Assembly: GCA_963921195.1 (NCBI GenBank)
Contig: OY992537.1
Location: forward strand, 32,223,911-32,287,910
Reading direction: 5' to 3'
Source: Pegoplata infirma
Taxonomy: Eukaryota > Arthropoda > Insecta > Diptera > Anthomyiidae
DNA length: 64,000 bases
This document shows, piece after piece, positions 34,281 through 45,481 of this stretch (within the stretch, counting starts at the first letter, position 1; each line of letters opens with the position of its first letter). The notes beneath the pieces were generated by a model. The model did not search any database and was not told where the DNA came from. It saw only the letters and a program-made list of their open reading frames with translations. The position numbers and the translations under genes are program-made.

Positions 34281-34680
34281 ATGACAAAAACCACATAACA
34301 AATGTCCTTCCGTCCGTCTGCCTCTAGATAACATAATGCAGTCCAAAATAAAAGAGCTAGGATCCCAAAGTTTGGCAATTAAAGTTACACCCAAAAAAAA
34401 ACGTGGGTATTCAATACTAAAAATTTTACTAATTTTAGTCCAAAAGGACCTAGTGCAGAAATTGGTAACCAATACTAAAATTTTTAACTAATATTAGTCA
34501 AAACCAGTAAAAATTACTAATGTTAGTACTTTGAAGATACTAAAATTAGTAACTAATTAGTAGATTTTGGTACAATATCACTTACTAAACCTTTTACTGT
34601 AGAATTATTTTGAGTGTAGGGAAAAATCGGATTAGGGGGAAACCAACCTATGGAAAACTATTTTTTACATGTTGCCTTGT
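34281..34680 (-). mobile_element. DINE-like subfamily C fragment interrupted by a MITE
   Basis: CCTTCCGTCCGTCTGCC and CCAAAATAAAAGAGCTAGG lie left of the MITE, and AAAATCGGATTAGGGGG right of it. The combination matches subfamily C. Confidence 0.5.
34388..34616. mobile_element. 229-bp TA-flanked MITE (CACCCAAAA/TTTTGAGTG)
   Basis: It is flanked by TA on both sides (34386-34387, 34617-34618). The ends are CACCCAAAA and TTTTGAGTG. The interior alternates TACTAAAATT and AATTTTAGTA words. It belongs with the 13310 and 37751 elements by end sequence. Confidence 0.7.
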
Positions 34681-36889
34681 ATTTTTGTTAAGAAAATGAA
34701 GCATTTTTATGGAAGAAGAAGTTCAAAGTCCTTAACTTGCCATGGGGCTAAAAATATCGTTTTATTCGGGCCACCCCCTTTAGTGGGTAAAATGTAAAAA
34801 AGTCACTAAATTATAAACTATTTTTTTAAGCAAATGTCTCGCACAAATTTTAAATTCAAAAAACTTTTCTAAATGAAATAATCTGAAATCTAATATTTTT
34901 TCATAGAAAAATTGTTTCAGAATCGGGAACTTTTACTATCAGAAGACTTTTCTATAACCTGTGTTTTTTTCTTTTGGTTCTCCCAAAAAAAAAAAAAAAT
35001 TTTCCAAAACTATAATAAAAGTTTTTTTTTTTATTCGATCATTAATTTATAGAATTTAAAAGAAAAAATATTTAAGCTCGAGGTCGTGAACTCAAGCTTA
35101 AATATTTATTTCTTTAAAATCCGACCTGAATTTTCTTGTAAAAAAAAATATTTGACAAAAAAAAAAATGTCCTACCCCCTCAAACCTTTAAGCTAAATAC
35201 GCATCTGGGTTTAAGGGTATGAAAATTGTTAAAAAAAAATGGTAAACAATTTGGGGAAACAATTAAAACTTAGTGAAAAAAAAAAAAATCAAAAAAATGT
35301 TTGGTAAAAATAATATTTCTCGGGAAAAATATTAAAAAAATTACAGCAATAACAAATAAACACTTTTAAAGCAGAGTCAGTATTTATTATTAATTCCGAA
35401 TTGTAATTACCAAAAAAAAAACGTTTTAAAAGCGATAGTGAAAGCGTTGCCAAAGCTTTAAACATCACACACGTTTTCAAAAAATTAGAAAATTAAAAAA
35501 ATCTTTTAGTATTATTTTCATTCTTACTATGACCTACGCTAATATTACTTAGGGTATGACCTACACAATCCTCATTAAATAAACATAAAAAGTCATGCAC
35601 AATGTCTTATTACTAACAAGAAAACTGTTATACAAAACAAGTCCTTTACACAAACTTATAATAAAGCACTTCAAAATACATAAACATAATTGTTTATTCT
35701 TGTGGGAGCTCTCTCTCTCTCTCGCTTTCTAAAAGCGTTATTCCCAAAGCTCCCTTATAATTTCAGCATAAATACGAATCATTTTTAAAAACTCCATATA
35801 ACGGTTAAAAAGGATATAACGAATTTTTGCTCTATTCTTAATGTATGAACATTTGTTTTATTTTAAGAGAAAAAGAGCATAAAAGCTTTTTGAGTTTTGT
35901 TTAGTTTCATAGCAAAAATATACTATATGTTGGCGTTAAAAATGAAGTTAATGTTTTTTTGCTAGTTGCATATTGTGGTTCTAATGGTACGCACGTCCCT
36001 TTATAGTAAAATTTAATATTTGTTTTGTTGTTTTTTTTTTATAACGTTTAAAATGTGTTTCAATAGTGTTTGCTTTTCTATTTGACAAAATAAATTGTCA
36101 TGTGTATTGTGGTTACCTATGATAATAAAGAAATTAAAGAAAAATTATAAAAAAAAATACGAAATGAAAAAAATTTATAATAGAATAAAAAAAAAATGTT
36201 TAAAAAACAACAAATAATCTACTATCATTAAAAGTTTTATTTTTTTTTATTTTGTTGACATAACAAAGTGATTAATGATTAAAATAATGTGTTGATTAAA
36301 ATAAAATGGTGGTTTAAACGAAAACAAATATTAAAAAGTATAAAAAAAATACAGAATACAAAAAAAGTTAAAGCACTTAAACTGAATTTTTATAAAAAAA
36401 AATAAAATAATTACTAAGCTTTTAATAATAGAAAAATCTTTTTAAAAAAGTGAAGAGTTTAATGCCATTATTAAAAAAAAAAAAATAAATAAATCATAAA
36501 AAGTTAACCTAAATAATAATTGAAATGTAAAATAATTAAAAAATAATAATAGCTAAACTGTGCGGCATTCCTTTCAAAAATTTATACCCAACAATAAATG
36601 TGCTTAACAATCATAAGTTATGTGAGAACTCCTTGATAGAAAATTTTAGTTAACTCTTTTGAAAAAAATTTCATTAAAAATACAAAAAATATTTCACTAA
36701 AAGTGCATGTAATTTGTACTACCAGTTAAAATTTGTAAATATTGTTTGTTGAAATAAGCTAAGGAGTTAGTATTTATTTACTAAAGACATTAGTTATATT
36801 ATCAAATAAAAAAGGCTTACATTTTAACAATGGTGTTTGTTATACCAACTAACACTATTAATTGTAATGAAAAATTAGAAAAGTATTTG
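34681..36889. other. Long AT-rich stretch, no recognised repeat
   Basis: Over 2 kb of A/T-rich DNA with a CTCTCTCTCTCTC microsatellite at 35709-35723. No frame with recognisable domains and no inverted-repeat boundary. It is the best candidate for ordinary unique intergenic DNA in the window. Confidence 0.5.
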
Positions 36890-36990
36890 AATAGTTCATC
36901 CGAATAAGGACGAATAGACCATTTGTATAATTTTGCAAATGACGATAAAAACGCAGGAAACGGTTTAAAACTTATATTTTTGTGAAATAT
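36890..36990. mobile_element. Half copy of the 9441 hairpin MITE
   Basis: AATAGTTCATCCGAATAAGG, ACGAATAGACCATTTGTAT and GATAAAAACGCAGGAAACGG reproduce one arm of the 9441-9676 element. The second arm is absent. Confidence 0.65.
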
Positions 36991-37591
36991 AATATGGGGG
37001 ACAAACTTCCCCTCGAAATATATGTTTAAAAATTCATTCTTATGCTTTTCGCACTAAAGATATACAAGTTTATCATTATCCCCCGGGTCCAAATGCTGAA
37101 CTTTGAGCTTCTTGAAGCATAAAAATGTTGCATTTGTTAAACAAAAAAACAAAAAATCACGTAAAACCAGTAACAAAATTATAGTCGGTCAAGACCGACC
37201 ATATAATACCCTTCACCAGAGTTTCCCAAAAAAATGGGTTCCAAGTTCGAAAATGGGCCGATTAGATCTATATTTTGTCAAATATTTAATAAGTGTAAAA
37301 AACACTCACAAATCAAATTTGAGTGAAATAGGTGAATATCGGGCGAAATTTTCACATGGGGCGTAAGTCCAAAAATGGTCCGATGGTAATCAGATTTGAT
37401 AAGGTTGTTAAAGTACGCGTTTAACATACACAAACAAAATTTAATAAAATATTTTCTATTTTCATGTAATTTGAGAGATTTATGTGAAAATCGGGAAGGT
37501 TTTTTGTATGGGGGCTACAAGAAGAACTGATCCGATTCCTTCAAAATTCGTTTATGTGTCAAATTTCGAAACGAAACCTATTATAGTACGG

Positions 37592-37687
37592 TTATTAGTG
37601 TCATTTGATCAAAAATTATAGATGACCTTTGTATGCTAGCCCCCATACAAAGGTCATCTATTATTTTTGATCAAATGACACTAATAA
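37592..37687. repeat. Near-perfect 44-bp snap-back hairpin inside DINE copy 2
   Basis: TTATTAGTGTCATTTGATC...CCTTTGTATG is followed, after about 8 bases, by its almost exact complement CATACAAAGG...GATCAAATGACACTAATAA. The left arm fits the DINE sequence of copy 1 and the right arm does not. Confidence 0.85.
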
Positions 37688-37750
37688 ATATGGACCGATT
37701 TTTTTCAATTTTAATAGGCTTCGTCCCTGGTGCAAAAGAGGCTTAAGTTT

Positions 37751-38564
37751 CACTCAAAAAATTATGTCATCAACTGTTTGTAGTTTATTTTAAATGTTTT
37801 CCGTTTAGTCGTTTGTAAAAGAAAAAAACAATTGTTTGATGTTCAATTTTTATTAATGACTACTTCAGTCCTTTGTTTCAAAAATAACACACTAAAAAAT
37901 AAAGACTTTCATTAACATTTAATTTTTAAAGTCATTTATTTTTGTTCTGTAAGTAAAAACTACTGATTATTCTTTTGATTTTTAATGATTTGTGTCAGTA
38001 TTTGTTTTTTTTAAATTGTTGGTATTTTTTAACGAAATATCATTAGTTTTTACCTACACAAGTCAGTTATTTTTTTGTAGAAAAAAAAAATAAAAAAATT
38101 ATTTCTAGAAATATAAACACATGTTTGTATCAAGTGACTTTGGCACGATGGGTAGAGTGTCTGGCCAGAATGTAGTTGATTGCGGGATCGATTCCCCAAA
38201 AATTTTATTAAAAATTTAAAAAAAAAATTTCAATAAAAAATTGTAAAAAATTACCTACGAAATCATTAATTTTTGTTTTCGTAGGTTATTTTTCTGAAAT
38301 TTGTTGGTAAAAATAACAGAACTATCATTAATTTTTAATGTTTTCGTAGGTTATTTTTTTCGAATTTGTTGGTAAAAAAGAATGAAAAAACCGTAATTTT
38401 TTAATGTTTAATGTTATTAATTTTAGAAAATTTTGTCAACAGTAAAAAATAAATGTTGCTGTTTGTTAAAACAAATGAATAATTACTGGGATGGTTTTCA
38501 ATTGTTTATTCACTGATTTTAAATGTGTTTTTCATTTGTTTTTGCCTACAAAATATTTTGAGTG
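37751..38564. mobile_element. 814-bp CACTCAAAA MITE
   Basis: The ends CACTCAAAAAATTATGT and ACAAAATATTTTGAGTG interrupt DINE copy 2. Copy 1 (CTTAAGTTTAAAATTTCAAG) marks the empty site. The flanks read TT rather than TA. The interior has repeated TAGGTTATTTTT and ATTAATTTTTAATG words and contains a tRNA-like stretch. Confidence 0.8.
38133..38200 (+). ncRNA. tRNA-like sequence inside the CACTCAAAA MITE
   Basis: TGGCACGATGGGTAGAGTG resembles an A box, and GCGGGATCGATTCCCC resembles a T-arm/B box with pairing GGGG-like ends. Spacing between them (about 35 bp) is tRNA-like. The acceptor stem is not evident. It is probably a tRNA pseudogene or SINE head. Confidence 0.4.
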
Positions 38565-38810
38565 TTCAAATTTCAAGTCAATTGGTTAAAAATTGCGACC
38601 TGTATCGTGTTTACACCGTTTACATGGGCAGACAGACGGACGGACGGACATCGCTAAATCGACTCAAAAAGTGATTCTAAGTCGATCGGAATACCAGAAT
38701 GTGGGTCTAGGACCAATATTTCGGGTAGTGACAAACATCAGCACAAATTCATTATACCCTGTACCACTGTGTGGTATTGGGTATAAAAATGGTGTTTAGT
38801 TTAGAGGTTG

Positions 38811-39786
38811 GTTTAGTTCCTCAAGGAGGAACTTTTTTCCCCCTGGTCCTATTTTGCCTATCTCCTAACTTAACCAGCGTATGACCATAATACATATTTG
38901 TGCCAAACTTCGGGAGTCTAGCTCTTTTATTTAGGGGTGTATAGTGTCTTCCACAGACAAAAGGACAGACGGACGGACGGACATCGCTAGAATGTCTTAG
39001 AATCGATCACTGATCAATAATATATACACTCCAAAGAAAAACTCTGTCAAAAAATCTGTAAAATGACTTTCAATTTGAATTAGCAAACTTCTAGCAGATT
39101 TTTTTGCTGAAATGAATATTTTAAATAAATTCTATATCATGCAGTTTTAGAAAACAGCAAACAGTTTTCTGAAATTTTACTGACTATGTGTGCTGAATTG
39201 CAAAATATATTTTTCCAGATTATTTTGTTATTTTACGGAAATAGTCTGTAAGCATTTTAAAAAAAAAAATTAAGTTTTTTTAAGATGAAATTTTTTTTTG
39301 TAGATTTTGGGAAATTTAAACACTTAAACTAAAAATGATCCAAATTAAAAAAAAAAAAAAACAAATTGGTTTGCTAATTTTACAGAAGTATTAAATTATC
39401 CTGTTTTGAAAAAAAAACAGTTTTTTTTTTTTTAAACTTAAACTTAAAATAAAAATTTGAAAATTTTAGTCTTGGAAAACAGTATAACTTAAAGAAAAAT
39501 TTAAGTAAGTTTTTTTATTCAGATTTTTCTGCTGTCTCGACAGATTTTTCTGCTGAACTTACCTAGATAATCAAAACAGATAATTAGCAAACCGCGTCTG
39601 CTTAAATCAGCAAATTTCTCATATGGCTCAAAATAGGTGGATTTTCAGCCGATTTTTCTGCTGATTGGACAGAGAATTTATTTTAATTGTAAACTTTATG
39701 TGGTCCTAGACCGATATTTCGAAGCGTTACACACGGAATGACAAAGTGAGTATACCCCCATACTATGGTTGGAGGGTATAAAAAAA
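38811..39786 (+). mobile_element. DINE-like subfamily C, interrupted copy
   Basis: It begins around GGTTTAGTTCCTCAAGGAGG. ATAGTGTCTTCCACAGAC, a GACG tract (38970-38985) and CATCGCTAGAATGTCTTAG follow. It is then broken by 39010-39684, resuming with TGGTCCTAGACCGATATTTC and the end hairpin CCCCCATACTATGGTTGGAG (39756-39775) plus GGTATAAAAA. Confidence 0.7.
39010..39684. mobile_element. CAGCAGAAAAAT-rich insertion in DINE C
   Basis: About 675 bp separates the two halves of the DINE C copy. Near the ends are AACTCTGTCAAAAAATCTG and TTGGACAGAGAATT, which are partly complementary. CTGCTGAA and AGCAGATTTTT words are frequent. Boundaries are approximate. Confidence 0.55.
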
Positions 39787-39865
39787 TTTTAATATTTTGA
39801 AGAGTCTTTTTAATAATTTCTGTAAAAAAGCGCTCGCGAAATTTTATGCTTTTGCTCAAAATATT
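39787..39865. other. Short AT-rich spacer
   Basis: Nothing recognised. Confidence 0.4.
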
Positions 39866-40530
39866 AACTGATGATAACACTGTGCAACATCCAAAATCGG
39901 AAGACTGTGCAGCATCCAAAAGCAAATGCAAGTTGACATATTCCATAAGAAACCCCTCAAGGCTTTTTTCCAGTTCAGAGCTAGATTTTTTTACACGCAT
40001 TTGAAATTAGTGCAATTTTATTATAATTATAATAATAAATGCTTGAAAATTGTATTAGTGGCGAATGATTAATATTTTAATTGCCTTTAAATAACAATCA
40101 TACGCAACGGTGTCCAGTGGTTTATATTATTAATTGCCTTTAAATAACAATCATACGCAACGGTGTACAGTGGTTTATTTTAATAATTTGGCTATTCAGT
40201 AAATAGGTACTGGACCGATTGCAGCAAAATTCATACCAGTCATAGCTGAAGTAATTTTGAGCTTAAGTTTGAAAACTGGACCCTACATATCCAATAAGGG
40301 CACCACCAGGGGCCTTTAAAGTAGGACCTGTTTAGTACACAAAAACTTTAAATGCTTTAAAATCACCAACTTTCAATGCGTGTAAAATAAAATCTAGCTC
40401 TAACCTAAAAAAAAAGGTCTTGAGGGTTTTGTTATGGAAAACGTCAGCTTTCATTTGCTTTTGGTTCCATCCCATTCCGATTCCGAAAGTTCGATTTTGT
40501 ATCACTGTGTAATGTTTTTCTGAAAATAAA
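39866..40530. repeat. Diverged palindrome with a tandem duplication in its loop
   Basis: The left arm (39870-39990) and right arm (40370-40525) are inverted relatives (AAAGCAAATG, CCCTCAAG, CTAGATTTT, ACACGCAT and complements). The loop carries a 53-bp direct duplication (TTGCCTTTAAATAACAATCA at 40081 and 40134). Minus-strand frames of 105 and 70 residues follow the two arms and are not independent genes. Confidence 0.65.
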
Positions 40531-41045
40531 GGTTTTCTTGTCAAAAAAAAAAAACTCTATCAGCCTTACCATAGAAAAATAAAATATATTTAAAATAAGC
40601 TTTTAATTTTATTTCCATACAAATTGTTTTTGTTTTTAAAATCGACTTTCAAAAAATGTATTGAAAATTTGAAATTTAAAATAAAACTTTTGTTAAAATA
40701 GACTTGTTGTTTTCTTGTGGTAAGCGCCTATGTTTTAGTTTTACGCCCAATCGGACAATTCCAACAATTTCCAAAAGGGATAAAATTTTTTTTCGGTTTT
40801 TAATATTTTTAATTGTGGTTAAATATGGCTTTTGGGTTTAAAATTTTGCCTTAACACGATGTGTTTAAATTTTTAACCAAATCGGACAATTTTAACCCGT
40901 GCTGCTGAGTGGTTAAAATTTGACAGCAATTTTTTTTTTTTTGGCTTGTGTGGTTTAGCCTCCCAGTAGGGCTAAAATTTCTCGATTTGGCTAAAATTTT
41001 AAATTATAGAGTTTTTAAACCAATTGGAACCATCATTTGCCTGGC
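40531..41045. other. AT-rich stretch
   Basis: It includes two diverged AACCAAATCGGACAATTTTA-like segments. No gene. Confidence 0.4.
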
Positions 41046-41200
41046 GATCGAAATTTTATTTTTTTATCAAACATTTTTTTTTCATCAAAAATTTTTTTTA
41101 ATCAAAAATTTCTTTTGCATCAAAAACTATTTTTTTATCATAAACTAATGTTTTCATAAACAATTTATTTTTTTTTTTTAAATTTTTTTTTCACTATTTC
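41046..41200. repeat. Poly-T/CATCAAAA tract
   Basis: T runs separated by CATCAAAA, matching the tails at 9.8, 12.4 and 31.4 kb. Confidence 0.7.
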
Positions 41201-41267
41201 GAAAAAAGGAGCCTCCAAATTGGATTGTATACAATAGGGTGGAGAATTTTTAAATTTTTTTTTTTTA

Positions 41268-42350
41268 ATTTCGAAATCGTCGGGGTTAGAAAATTTGCGT
41301 TTAAGGGTCAATATTAACGCATAACAAGTAAAAAGTTAAATTCTGCTTTGCCGAATGTAGTGATACCCTCCACAATTTCAAAAAGATTATTGCAAAAAAC
41401 TTTTTTTTAAAAGCACATTACTTAAAAAAAAAAAAAAAATTTTGGTAAAAAATAAATCCGCGATTTTTTTCTTTTTTTTTGTCAAAAAATATGTTCGTAC
41501 ATGTTTAAATACCATTTGGTGTTCAATAATGTTCACATATGTCAACCAGCAGCCGAATTAAAGCATTTTGTATTTTAAGGTTATGTTGAATGTACTAAAA
41601 TTTTTGAGGTGTCCTTACATTTTCGTTCATAACTTTTAAACCGCTAAACCGATATCGCTCAAATGCAATACCAAACTTCTCAGGAGAACTTCTAATAAAT
41701 GTGTTAAGTTTCAGTCATATCCGTGTAGTGTTTTGGTCGTGATCACCATTTCCACAGACAGACGGACAGACGGACCGACGGACAGACGGACATCGCTAGA
41801 ATGTCTTAAAATCGATCGGGGATCATGATTATATATACTTTATGGGGTCCCAGACCGATATTTCGATGAGTTACAAACGGAATGCCAAACTTATATATAC
41901 CCTCTATCACTAAGTGGAGGGTATAAAAAATATTGGAGCTGTAGGCCAATGTCTTTGAGTTCTTTTTTTGACACAAAAATCGGAAAGTTCCAAACAAAGT
42001 GAAAATTTATTTAGTTTGTAATATTAGTTATTATTTGGACATTACTAAAAAAGTGTTTTTGTTATTTAAAATCATCAAAAAACGAATAAAAAATATATTT
42101 TTTTTTGCAAAAATAAAAACAAAATGCAAATAAATTTTTTTTGACAAACAATTTTTTTTTACTATAAAAACACGTTTTCTAATAATGTCCAAATATTAAA
42201 TAATATTTAAAGCTAAAAAAATAATCAAGAAAATGTACAGAGTTTTCCGATTTTCAAGTCAAAAAGAGAACCCAAAAACGTTGCCATATTTGTTTGTATT
42301 AATATTGACACTAAAAGGCAACTTTTCTGACCCCGACGATTTTGAAATTC
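41268..42350. repeat. Palindrome carrying a DINE insertion in one arm
   Basis: The right arm (42120-42350) contains, complemented, everything in the left arm except 41323-41929. GACCCCGACGATTTTGAAATT on the right pairs with AATTTCGAAATCGTCGGGG on the left. GAGAACCCAAAAACGTTGCC on the right pairs with the AATGTCTTTGAGTTC region on the left. Confidence 0.75.
41323..41929 (+). mobile_element. DINE-like subfamily B, complete forward copy
   Basis: The 5' end is ACAAGTAAAAAGTTAAATTC then TGATACCCTCCACAATTTC. The middle has TCATAACTTTTAAACCGC and TTGGTCGTGATCACCATTTC, a GACG/GACA tract (41757-41790) and CATCGCTAGAATGTCTTAAA. The 3' hairpin is TATACCCTCTATCACTAAGT then GGAGGGTATA (41896-41925). About 607 bp, inserted in a palindrome arm. 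It serves as the reference for other B copies. Confidence 0.8.
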
Positions 42351-43047
42351 GTTTTGGATATTTTTAAGACGAACGTCCAAGATACTGCTATCTCTTTCCC
42401 TCCTCCTTACCTTGCTTTCCTTCTAACAACAAAATGCATTGCAGTTATAGGGGACATTCTCTGAATGTTGGCCTAAAAAAAATAAAAAATAAGAAAATAA
42501 CATTTTCCACACCCCATAAAAGATCTTCCGTTTATAACTAAAAAACTTAAAGCTACTTTGTCTACTTCCAAAAAAAAAAAACTACTTATTTTTAATAATC
42601 TCTGTTTTTTATGCTGGGTTATAAAATAATACTAATTACACTATCTAACTTTACATGGAAATTTCTTTCATTGTATTTGTGTGTTCGTGTATATAAATGT
42701 CATAAAATTGTGTAAATTTTAATTATATGTGTTTGGCTCACACTATATGCTAGCTATATACTACAACTACAGCATTACTTCATGGTGTTAAGTAAGTTTA
42801 TACTTAACTATACGTTTAACTGCTTTTATCTAAAACGACAATGTAATCATAATTTTTAATGGCCATTAACATAAAATAATAACATCATAATAACTGTATA
42901 AATTTGGGTTACAAAAAAAACAAAAATCTGCTACAAAATGGTTTAAAAATAATTTTAAAATGGAGGAAACAATTTTGAATTTAAAAGAACATACAACGAA
43001 ATATATACAGAAACGTTCATTAGGGCTTTTGATAATGTAGAAGAATT
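42351..43047. other. AT-rich stretch
   Basis: No domain-bearing frame. A CT-rich patch (42390-42425) stands out only by composition. Confidence 0.45.
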
Positions 43048-44243
43048 GATATATGAGCAAATCCAAAGGAAATTTAACTGACGGATCACCGATTTGTTTT
43101 ATTTTTTGTTATTTGATAGAGCTTTTTAAATGATGAAAAACCCTTTTTTTTATCAATTCTTTGGAAGACATGGGCGTTTAAAAAAGCGCTTTTTTGACAA
43201 CATTGTCTGTTAGACTGTTTTTTAATTATTTGTGTTGTTGTTTATAAAATCATGGTGATTTAAAATTTAGAAAAAAAAAAATTTTTTTTTTTATTTAAAT
43301 TTTACCAAAAATTTTTAAAACCATATTTGGTTATTTTTTTTGGGAAGGCTTCCTAAATTTTTAATAGTGTTAAAATGACATTCTAAACTTTAATAAAAAA
43401 ATTTGGTTTTAGAAATCAATGGTGTCCTTGACAGGAGAAAAGGGCATTCCAATATTGTTATAAACAATTTTTATTGAACTTTTTTTGAAATTTTTTTTTG
43501 TTCCTAAATTTAAAATCTCCATAATTTTATCAACAATATTGTCAGAGGAAAAACTGTCTGGAGCCAACTATTTGATTTTTTGCCAAAATTTTGAAAAAAA
43601 ATACATATTTTTTGCTCTTCAATACGAAAAAACACCTCTCTGAAATAGCGTAAATTTTTTTTTTTTCTTTATTTATTCCTCGTGGGAACATAGGGCTTCA
43701 ACAATACATTTCCATTCTATTCTATTATTACATAATGTTTTACATTCGTCCCACGTTTTATTTATGGATGTCAAATCTTTCAACAGCGTTCTGCTCCAAG
43801 TAGTAATGGGTCGTCCACAGCGTCTACTTCCTTGGGGATTCCAATCTAATGCCATTCTAATGCCATTCTTGTTATAGATTTTTGGGACTTTCCTTCCCAG
43901 GAAAAAAGGACATTCAAATATAGTTTTCAAAATTTTTTGTTGAAATTTTTTAAATTTTTTTTTTTTTTGTTTCTAAATTTTAAATCTCCATTATTTTATA
44001 AACAATATCGTTGTTATAATTTTTTTCGTAGGACTTACGGTTTTCGAGCACAAAAATTGTAAAAATCTGTCTAAAAATCAATATTGTCAAAAAAGCGCCT
44101 TTTTAAACGCCCATATCTTACAAAGTATTGACCCAAAAAAATATGGCTTTCAATCATTTACAAAGCTCTATCCAATAACCAAAAATAAACAAAATCGGTG
44201 ATCCGTCAGTTGAATTTTCCATGGATTGGCTCATATACAAAAA
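43048..44243. repeat. 1.2-kb palindrome with retrotransposon debris in its centre
   Basis: The outer arms of about 165 bp (43050-43215 and 44080-44240) are inverted copies: ATATGAGC, GACGGATCACCGATTTG, GATAGAGCTTT, GGGCGTTTAAAAAAGCGC and complements. Between them two direct segments (43430-43545 and 43900-44015) repeat GGCATTCCAATAT/GGACATTCAAATAT followed by CTAAATTTAAAATCTCCAT. Confidence 0.75.
43654..43862 (-). pseudogene. 3' terminal fragment of an RTE-like non-LTR element
   Basis: On the minus strand it encodes LDWNPQGSRRCGRPITTWSR then IEWKCIVEALCSHEE and a stop. The WNPQG-rich-RGRP-TW pattern followed by EALC at the very C terminus is characteristic of the end of fly non-LTR ORF2 proteins of the RTE-like/CFDP2-like kind. 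AATAAATAAAG and a 13-base A tail (T run 43654-43666 on the plus strand) follow, so it is a genuine 3' end of a heavily 5'-truncated insertion. The exact clade is inference. Confidence 0.75.
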
Positions 44244-44544
44244 AAAAAATAGCACTGTAAACTTTATTCGCGGAAATTTTTTTCGCATATATTTTTGTTC
44301 AATTTTTTTTTTATTTTGATATTAATTTATGATATGAATAGAATACGATACATTACACACACAAAATTTTTTGAATTTTTTTTTTCGCAAAATTTATTTA
44401 TTTTTTTTCGTGGAAAACTTTTTTTCGTGAAAAAAAAAAACATTGCATTTTCTAAATTTATATCTAAAAACTGTTCCAAAAGCAAAAAAAAAAATACTTT
44501 AGCTTTACAATTTTAAATCGCGAATATCGCGAATACGAGCGCTA
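44244..44544. other. AT-rich stretch
   Basis: T- and A-runs with CGCGAATATCGCGAATAC at 44517. No gene. Confidence 0.4.
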
Positions 44545-44819
44545 ACTTCGAAAAACGGCTAACACCAATGAATTCCGACTATCACAGTGCAATTATCACA
44601 ATGAACTTTAGAGTCTATGTGTGCTGGCATAAAACGTCAGCAGCCACTTATAACCTAGCCAAGAATAAACTAATGCAAAACCTTACCATTGTAGAGCAAC
44701 AGACAAAAGCTCTGGTTGGAATTGAACTAACTGTATTTTTAGAAAAATATGTTTTGGGTAAAATGGATAAAACTGCTAAACAAATCGAAGAGTTTTGGCT
44801 CCCGTTTAAAGTTTCATAG
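44545..44819 (+). pseudogene. ORF remnant, possible non-LTR endonuclease tail
   Basis: Open frame with an ATG at 44568 and a TAG at 44817-44819. Base composition is much less AT-biased than its flanks. Just after the ATG it reads NSDYHSAIITMNFRV. This resembles the SDH-x-hydrophobic end of non-LTR endonucleases (SDHHLV...), followed by a charged segment. The similarity is weak and the catalytic His is displaced. It is otherwise unrecognised. It could be an unrelated host fragment. Confidence 0.25.
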
Positions 44820-45481
44820 AAAATTTTTAAATTACGTCTGGAATTTAAGTTATTCATAACCTTACTTATTCACGGTTGAAAATGTGAATAACGTGATTTT
44901 TGCCTTTTTTTTTTTTTTTGAAAGCCTAAACAGCAGGGTTCCGTCAAATCTAAACTTGTGCCGTAAATCCTGCCCAACGATGGCCACAGAGTAGCTTATT
45001 GTAGGAAAATTTTTGAAAATTTTTTGCAAGGGCATCTTCTGTCGGCAACCAGCGGTTAAAGTTTGCAAAATCCGTTTTTCGACCAAAATTTATATAAATA
45101 TTTTTTAACCAAATCTGGCTCAAAAACTAAGAATTTTTGCGTATACTCAAAAAAAAACTTGTAAAATTACAATAAAAACTTGTAACTTTTTTTGTTTGCT
45201 ACCTCCTATTTGACAACAATTCCTAATAATCTAATAAGCTTTTTACCAATAATTTTGTAATTTTACAAGGTTTTTACCAATAAAATTGTAAAATAAAATA
45301 AAAATTATTTAAATAATGATAAAATTGTATTACTTAAGTGCAGAACGCATAATAAATTAATTTGTAAACATAAACAACGAGGGGAAAAAGTGATCCACAA
45401 TGACCACTACTGAACCCCCCCCCCCCCCTTCCCCACAAAAAAGCCCCTGTAACTTGTTTTAGTTTTCTTACATGTTGGATA
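44820..45481. other. Intergenic stretch with poly-C and a TTTTACAAG repeat
   Basis: It contains a 14-C run at 45417-45430. About 45140-45340 (CTACCTCCTATTTGACA, TTTTACCAATAA) is related to 50886-51262. The minus-strand frame at 44862-45086 contains an A-run-encoded lysine tract and no recognised domain. Confidence 0.45.

Larger units (their letters stand above)
37170..38789 (+). mobile_element. DINE-1-like element (subfamily A), copy 2
   Basis: It starts with TATAGTCGGTCAAGACCGACC (shortened by one base relative to the full palindrome; about 37180). Internal order is as in copy 1. The tract CAGACGGACGGACGGACATC is at 38630-38650, and the terminal hairpin CCTGTACCACTGTGTGGTAT is at 38757-38778, followed by TGGGTATAAAAA. 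It is interrupted by a hairpin duplication (37592-37687) and a MITE (37751-38564). Confidence 0.75.

Noticed and set aside
45417..45430. 14-base C run
   Set aside because: Short homopolymer in a C-rich patch. It could be a sequencing artefact and no function can be supported.
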